Shown one piece after another: positions 14,113-16,372 of a DNA stretch of 16,372 bases; within the stretch, counting starts at the first letter, position 1; the number at the start of each line of letters is the position of its first letter. The notes under the pieces were generated by a model that was not told the DNA's origin, ran no database searches, and saw nothing but the letters and a program-made list of their open reading frames with translations. Position numbers and translations under genes: made by a program. The stretch spans positions 1 to 16,372 of the forward strand of contig CABPZV010000026.1 of the NCBI GenBank assembly GCA_902462015.1, given 5' to 3'. The DNA comes from an uncultured Eubacteriales bacterium. Lineage in GTDB: Bacteria > Bacillota > Clostridia > Oscillospirales > CAG-272.

Positions 14113-14251
14113 GCGTTACCGGTTTAATCATTCGGCTTTTTGCGAAATATGTGTTTTGCGGTCGCAGACGGCAGATAATCATGTTTTCGAAAGTAAATAT
14201 AAAGTAAATTTAAAATATTTTGCGTTATTGTCAGAAAATAAAAAAGTATAT

Positions 14252-14281
14252 TTGAAAAAAATGCGTATATTATATTATACA
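14252..14281 (+). promoter_or_regulatory. Candidate promoter of dgt
   Basis: TTGAAA (14252-14257) and TATACA (14276-14281) with an 18-base spacer; overlapping TTATAC and TATTAT are alternative -10 boxes. It would give a leader of about 115 bases that includes the hairpins at 14332-14376. Confidence 0.45.
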
Positions 14282-14331
14282 GTAAATTTTTATTTTTTTA
14301 ATGCAATGCTGTATAACTTAGGCAAGATGTC

Positions 14332-14376
14332 CCGCCATTAAGGCGGCAGCCTTAATGGCGGTCGCCTCTTAAGGCG
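14332..14376 (+). promoter_or_regulatory. Two adjacent hairpins in the dgt leader
   Basis: The first is a perfect 13-bp stem (14332-14344 with 14349-14361) with loop GGCA. The second is CGCCT/AGGCG (14363-14367 with 14372-14376) with a 4-base loop. TTAAGGCGG occurs twice (14338-14346 and 14369-14377), so alternative pairings are possible (CCGCC at 14332-14336 can also pair with GGCGG at 14373-14377). No T-run follows. GAGG, the ribosome site of dgt, lies 16 bases downstream, so the structure could influence translation or mRNA stability. Confidence 0.6.
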
Positions 14377-14402
14377 GTGGTTTGCCGAAATGAGGATCAT
14401 AC

Positions 14403-15434
14403 ATGAATTATGTTTCACTTTTATACGAAAAGGAAAGAAATTCGCTTTCATCATGTGCGTGTCTCTCTGAGAATTCAGGCGGAAGATGTTACGGAATAAG
14501 CGAATGCAATCTGCGCGGTGCCTTTCAGAGGGACCGGGACAGAATTATACATTCGAAGGCATTCCGGAGGCTGATGGGGAAAACTCAGGTGTTTTTGGCT
14601 CCGGAGCCCGATCATTACCGTACCAGACTTACCCATACTATGGAGGTCACTCAGATTGCGAGGACAATTGCAAGGGCTCTCAGACTCAACGAGGATTTGT
14701 GTGAAGCTATTGGTCTTGGGCACGATTTGGGGCACACACCGTTCGGTCATGCCGGAGAGCGTGTACTTCAAAGCTGTTTTGACAGTAATTTTACTCATTA
14801 CAGGCAGAGCATTCGTGTTGTCGAGGTGCTCGAACCGCTGAACTTGACAGAGGCGGTAAAGGACGGTATTCTGAATCATACCTGCGGAGTGGCTAATACG
14901 CTCGAAGGCCGGATTGTAAGGATTGCAGACCGTATCGCCTACATAAATCACGACATTGATGACGCCTGCAGGGCGGGTATTCTTGACATATCGGACATTC
15001 CGTTAAGCCTGCGTGAAATTCTGGGTGAAACACACGGCAAACGTATTGACAGGATGGTTCGCTCTGTGATTACTGCAAGTGAGGAAGTTATTATAAATGC
15101 GGAGAAAAACGGCGGAGACGGTGCGATACTTCTGGAGCCGGAAATTGCGGCTGCGATGGAAGAGCTTCATAGCTTTCTCTTTGAGCATGTGTATTCTAAT
15201 TCGGCTGCCAAGGAGGAAGAGGGACGTGCTGCAGCAATGCTTGAACAGCTTTATAATTACTTTGTAAGCAAGCCTGAAGAGCTTCCGTCTGATATGCTGC
15301 TGATAGCGGAAAAGGAATCGGTCGGGAGGGCAGTCTGCGACTATATCTCCGGAATGACAGACCGTTACGCGATTTATACTTTCCGCGAGCTTTTTATTCC
15401 CGAGGCATGGAATTTTGATAAGGAAGCGCATTAG
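14403..15434 (+). CDS. dgt: dGTP triphosphohydrolase-like HD-domain protein
   Basis: A 343-residue metal-dependent HD hydrolase of the dGTPase family, which removes triphosphate from deoxynucleoside triphosphates and so helps control dNTP pools. Visible elements: FQRDRDRIIHSKAFRRL near the N-terminus, HD motif residues H78 (RLTHTMEV) and H107-D108 (GHDLGHTPFGHAGE), and ADRIAYINHDIDDA (175-188) supplying the last metal ligand (D176). The length is typical of the shorter Firmicutes type, distinct from the longer E. coli enzyme; the preferred nucleotide cannot be inferred. GAGG (14392-14395) lies 7 bases before the ATG. The gene is directly upstream of dnaG with no terminator between, a common Clostridia arrangement that links nucleotide control to replication. 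Confidence 0.94.
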   Translation: MNYVSLLYEKERNSLSSCACLSENSGGRCYGISECNLRGAFQRDRDRIIHSKAFRRLMGKTQVFLAPEPDHYRTRLTHTMEVTQIARTIARALRLNEDLCEAIGLGHDLGHTPFGHAGERVLQSCFDSNFTHYRQSIRVVEVLEPLNLTEAVKDGILNHTCGVANTLEGRIVRIADRIAYINHDIDDACRAGILDISDIPLSLREILGETHGKRIDRMVRSVITASEEVIINAEKNGGDGAILLEPEIAAAMEELHSFLFEHVYSNSAAKEEEGRAAAMLEQLYNYFVSKPEELPSDMLLIAEKESVGRAVCDYISGMTDRYAIYTFRELFIPEAWNFDKEAH

Positions 15435-15513
15435 CTCTGTGCAAAATTGGATTAAATCGGATTTTAAATAAAAAATGATTGTACTTCAAAAATACAGAAA
15501 GCGGTGATGATCT

Positions 15514-16372
15514 TTGTACGACAGTGCGGTCGTTGAGGAAATTAAATATCGTAATGACCTGCAGGATGTCGTTTCGGCATATGTAACTCTGAAGCGTGCC
15601 GGTTCAGGGCTTGTCGGACTTTGTCCGTTTCACAGCGAAAAGACTCCTTCCTTTCATGTTGTTCCTGAAAAAGGTTTTTTTCATTGCTTTGGCTGCGGGG
15701 CAGGAGGCGATGTTATAAGCTTTATCATGAGAATGGAAAATTTAGAGTATCCTGCCGCTATCGAGTTTCTTGCCGACCGTGCCGGAATCAGGCTTCCGGA
15801 GAATGGAACGGTCACGAAAAACGGAGTAAACCGCATTAGAATAAAAGAAATGAACCGTGAAGCCGCGAAGTTTTTTCATGAACAGCTTCTGCGCAGCCCT
15901 GGTGCAATGGCATATCTTACGGAACGTGGTCTCAGCAGCGCCGCAGTCAAAAGATTCGGACTCGGATTTTCCCCTGATGAGCCATGTGCGCTTTACAGCT
16001 ATATGCGGAATCGCGGCTACAATGATAATGAGCTGGTTGCAGGATTTTTGTGCGGCATCAGCAAAAGATCGGGAAAACCGTATGATTATTTTCGTGGGCG
16101 TATAATTTTTCCGGTCATCGATACAGCCGGCGCAGTGGTTGCCTTCGGAGGGCGCGTTATGGACGGTTCGCTTCCGAAATATTTGAATACTTCGGATACG
16201 CCGGCGTTTCAGAAAAGAAAAAATTTATTTGCGCTTAATTTTGCAAAAAACCACTGCACAGAAGGTTTTATTCTGTGCGAGGGTTATATGGATGTAATAG
16301 CCCTGCATGAAGCCGGTTTTGGTCAGGCGGTTGCTACTCTCGGTACTGCTATAACGCCTGAGCAGGCAAGAA
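15514..16372 (+). CDS. dnaG: DNA primase, N-terminal part
   Basis: The gene runs off the right edge; 286 residues are visible. DnaG makes the RNA primers for DNA replication. The CHC2 zinc finger is complete (C37, H40, C58, C61 in CPFHSEKTPSFH and FHCFGCGAGGDVISF). The RNA-polymerase core begins with FFHEQLLRSPGAMAYLTERG, continues FRGRIIFPVID and FGGRVMDGSLPKYLNTSDTP, and reaches the TOPRIM glutamate in FILCEGYMDVIALHEAGF. The start is probably TTG 15514 (MYDSAVVEEIKYRND) with GGTGA (15503-15507) 6 bases upstream; no in-frame ATG or GTG is better placed. In many Firmicutes rpoD follows, but that lies beyond the window. Confidence 0.96.
   Translation, partial: MYDSAVVEEIKYRNDLQDVVSAYVTLKRAGSGLVGLCPFHSEKTPSFHVVPEKGFFHCFGCGAGGDVISFIMRMENLEYPAAIEFLADRAGIRLPENGTVTKNGVNRIRIKEMNREAAKFFHEQLLRSPGAMAYLTERGLSSAAVKRFGLGFSPDEPCALYSYMRNRGYNDNELVAGFLCGISKRSGKPYDYFRGRIIFPVIDTAGAVVAFGGRVMDGSLPKYLNTSDTPAFQKRKNLFALNFAKNHCTEGFILCEGYMDVIALHEAGFGQAVATLGTAITPEQAR

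Noticed and set aside
14081..14341. An 86-codon frame between the YigZ-family gene and dgt
   Set aside because: It overlaps the end of the YigZ-family gene, runs through AT-rich promoter sequence and into the hairpin region; no protein-like features.

Overview
The window looks like a chromosomal piece of a low-to-mid GC, spore-forming Firmicute of class Clostridia, probably in the Oscillospirales/Ruminococcaceae range. The basis is a clear Spo0A, an LCP-family wall protein, AGGAGG-type ribosome binding sites, TTGACA/TATAAT promoters, and the gene order dgt-dnaG. The species cannot be named from the sequence. I see no rRNA, tRNA, CRISPR array, transposase or integrase.

Left part (1-2700). The 3' end of an LCP wall-polymer ligase gene runs into a strong hairpin that probably terminates transcription from both directions. 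It meets spo0A, which is on the minus strand. Upstream of spo0A, also on the minus strand, is a gene for an unrecognised 93-residue protein with clustered cysteines and one membrane segment. The spaces between these genes are long and AT-rich.

Middle part (2669-8500). A near-perfect housekeeping promoter precedes an AT-rich run of plus-strand genes that are mostly secreted lipoproteins I do not recognise. In order: a small, possibly frameshifted ORF; a perfect 31-bp palindrome; a lipoprotein; a SleB/CwlJ-type cell-wall hydrolase domain with no N-terminus; two paralogous exported proteins with DxDxDG calcium-loop-like motifs, the first with a stop codon at the third codon of its leader; and two more lipoproteins. 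The run ends at one or two terminator-like hairpins. It reads as a fast-evolving, partly decaying cell-surface gene cluster set between conserved genes.

Right part (8670-16372). A second near-perfect promoter leads to a long-chain acyl-CoA synthetase-like enzyme, a free-standing acyl carrier protein and a membrane-anchored NERD-domain protein. Then come rpmE (ribosomal protein L31) with its own promoter and leader hairpin, hflX (ribosome-associated GTPase) followed closely by a YigZ/IMPACT-family gene, and a dGTPase-like HD hydrolase gene with a hairpin-rich leader. The window ends inside dnaG (primase). These are ordinary Clostridia housekeeping genes with more balanced base composition than the lipoprotein cluster.

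The points most worth a second look are the lipoprotein cluster with its broken members, the missing metal-binding aspartate in the Spo0A receiver, the perfect palindrome at 3055-3085, the acyl-CoA synthetase/ACP pair, and the structured leader of the dGTPase gene.
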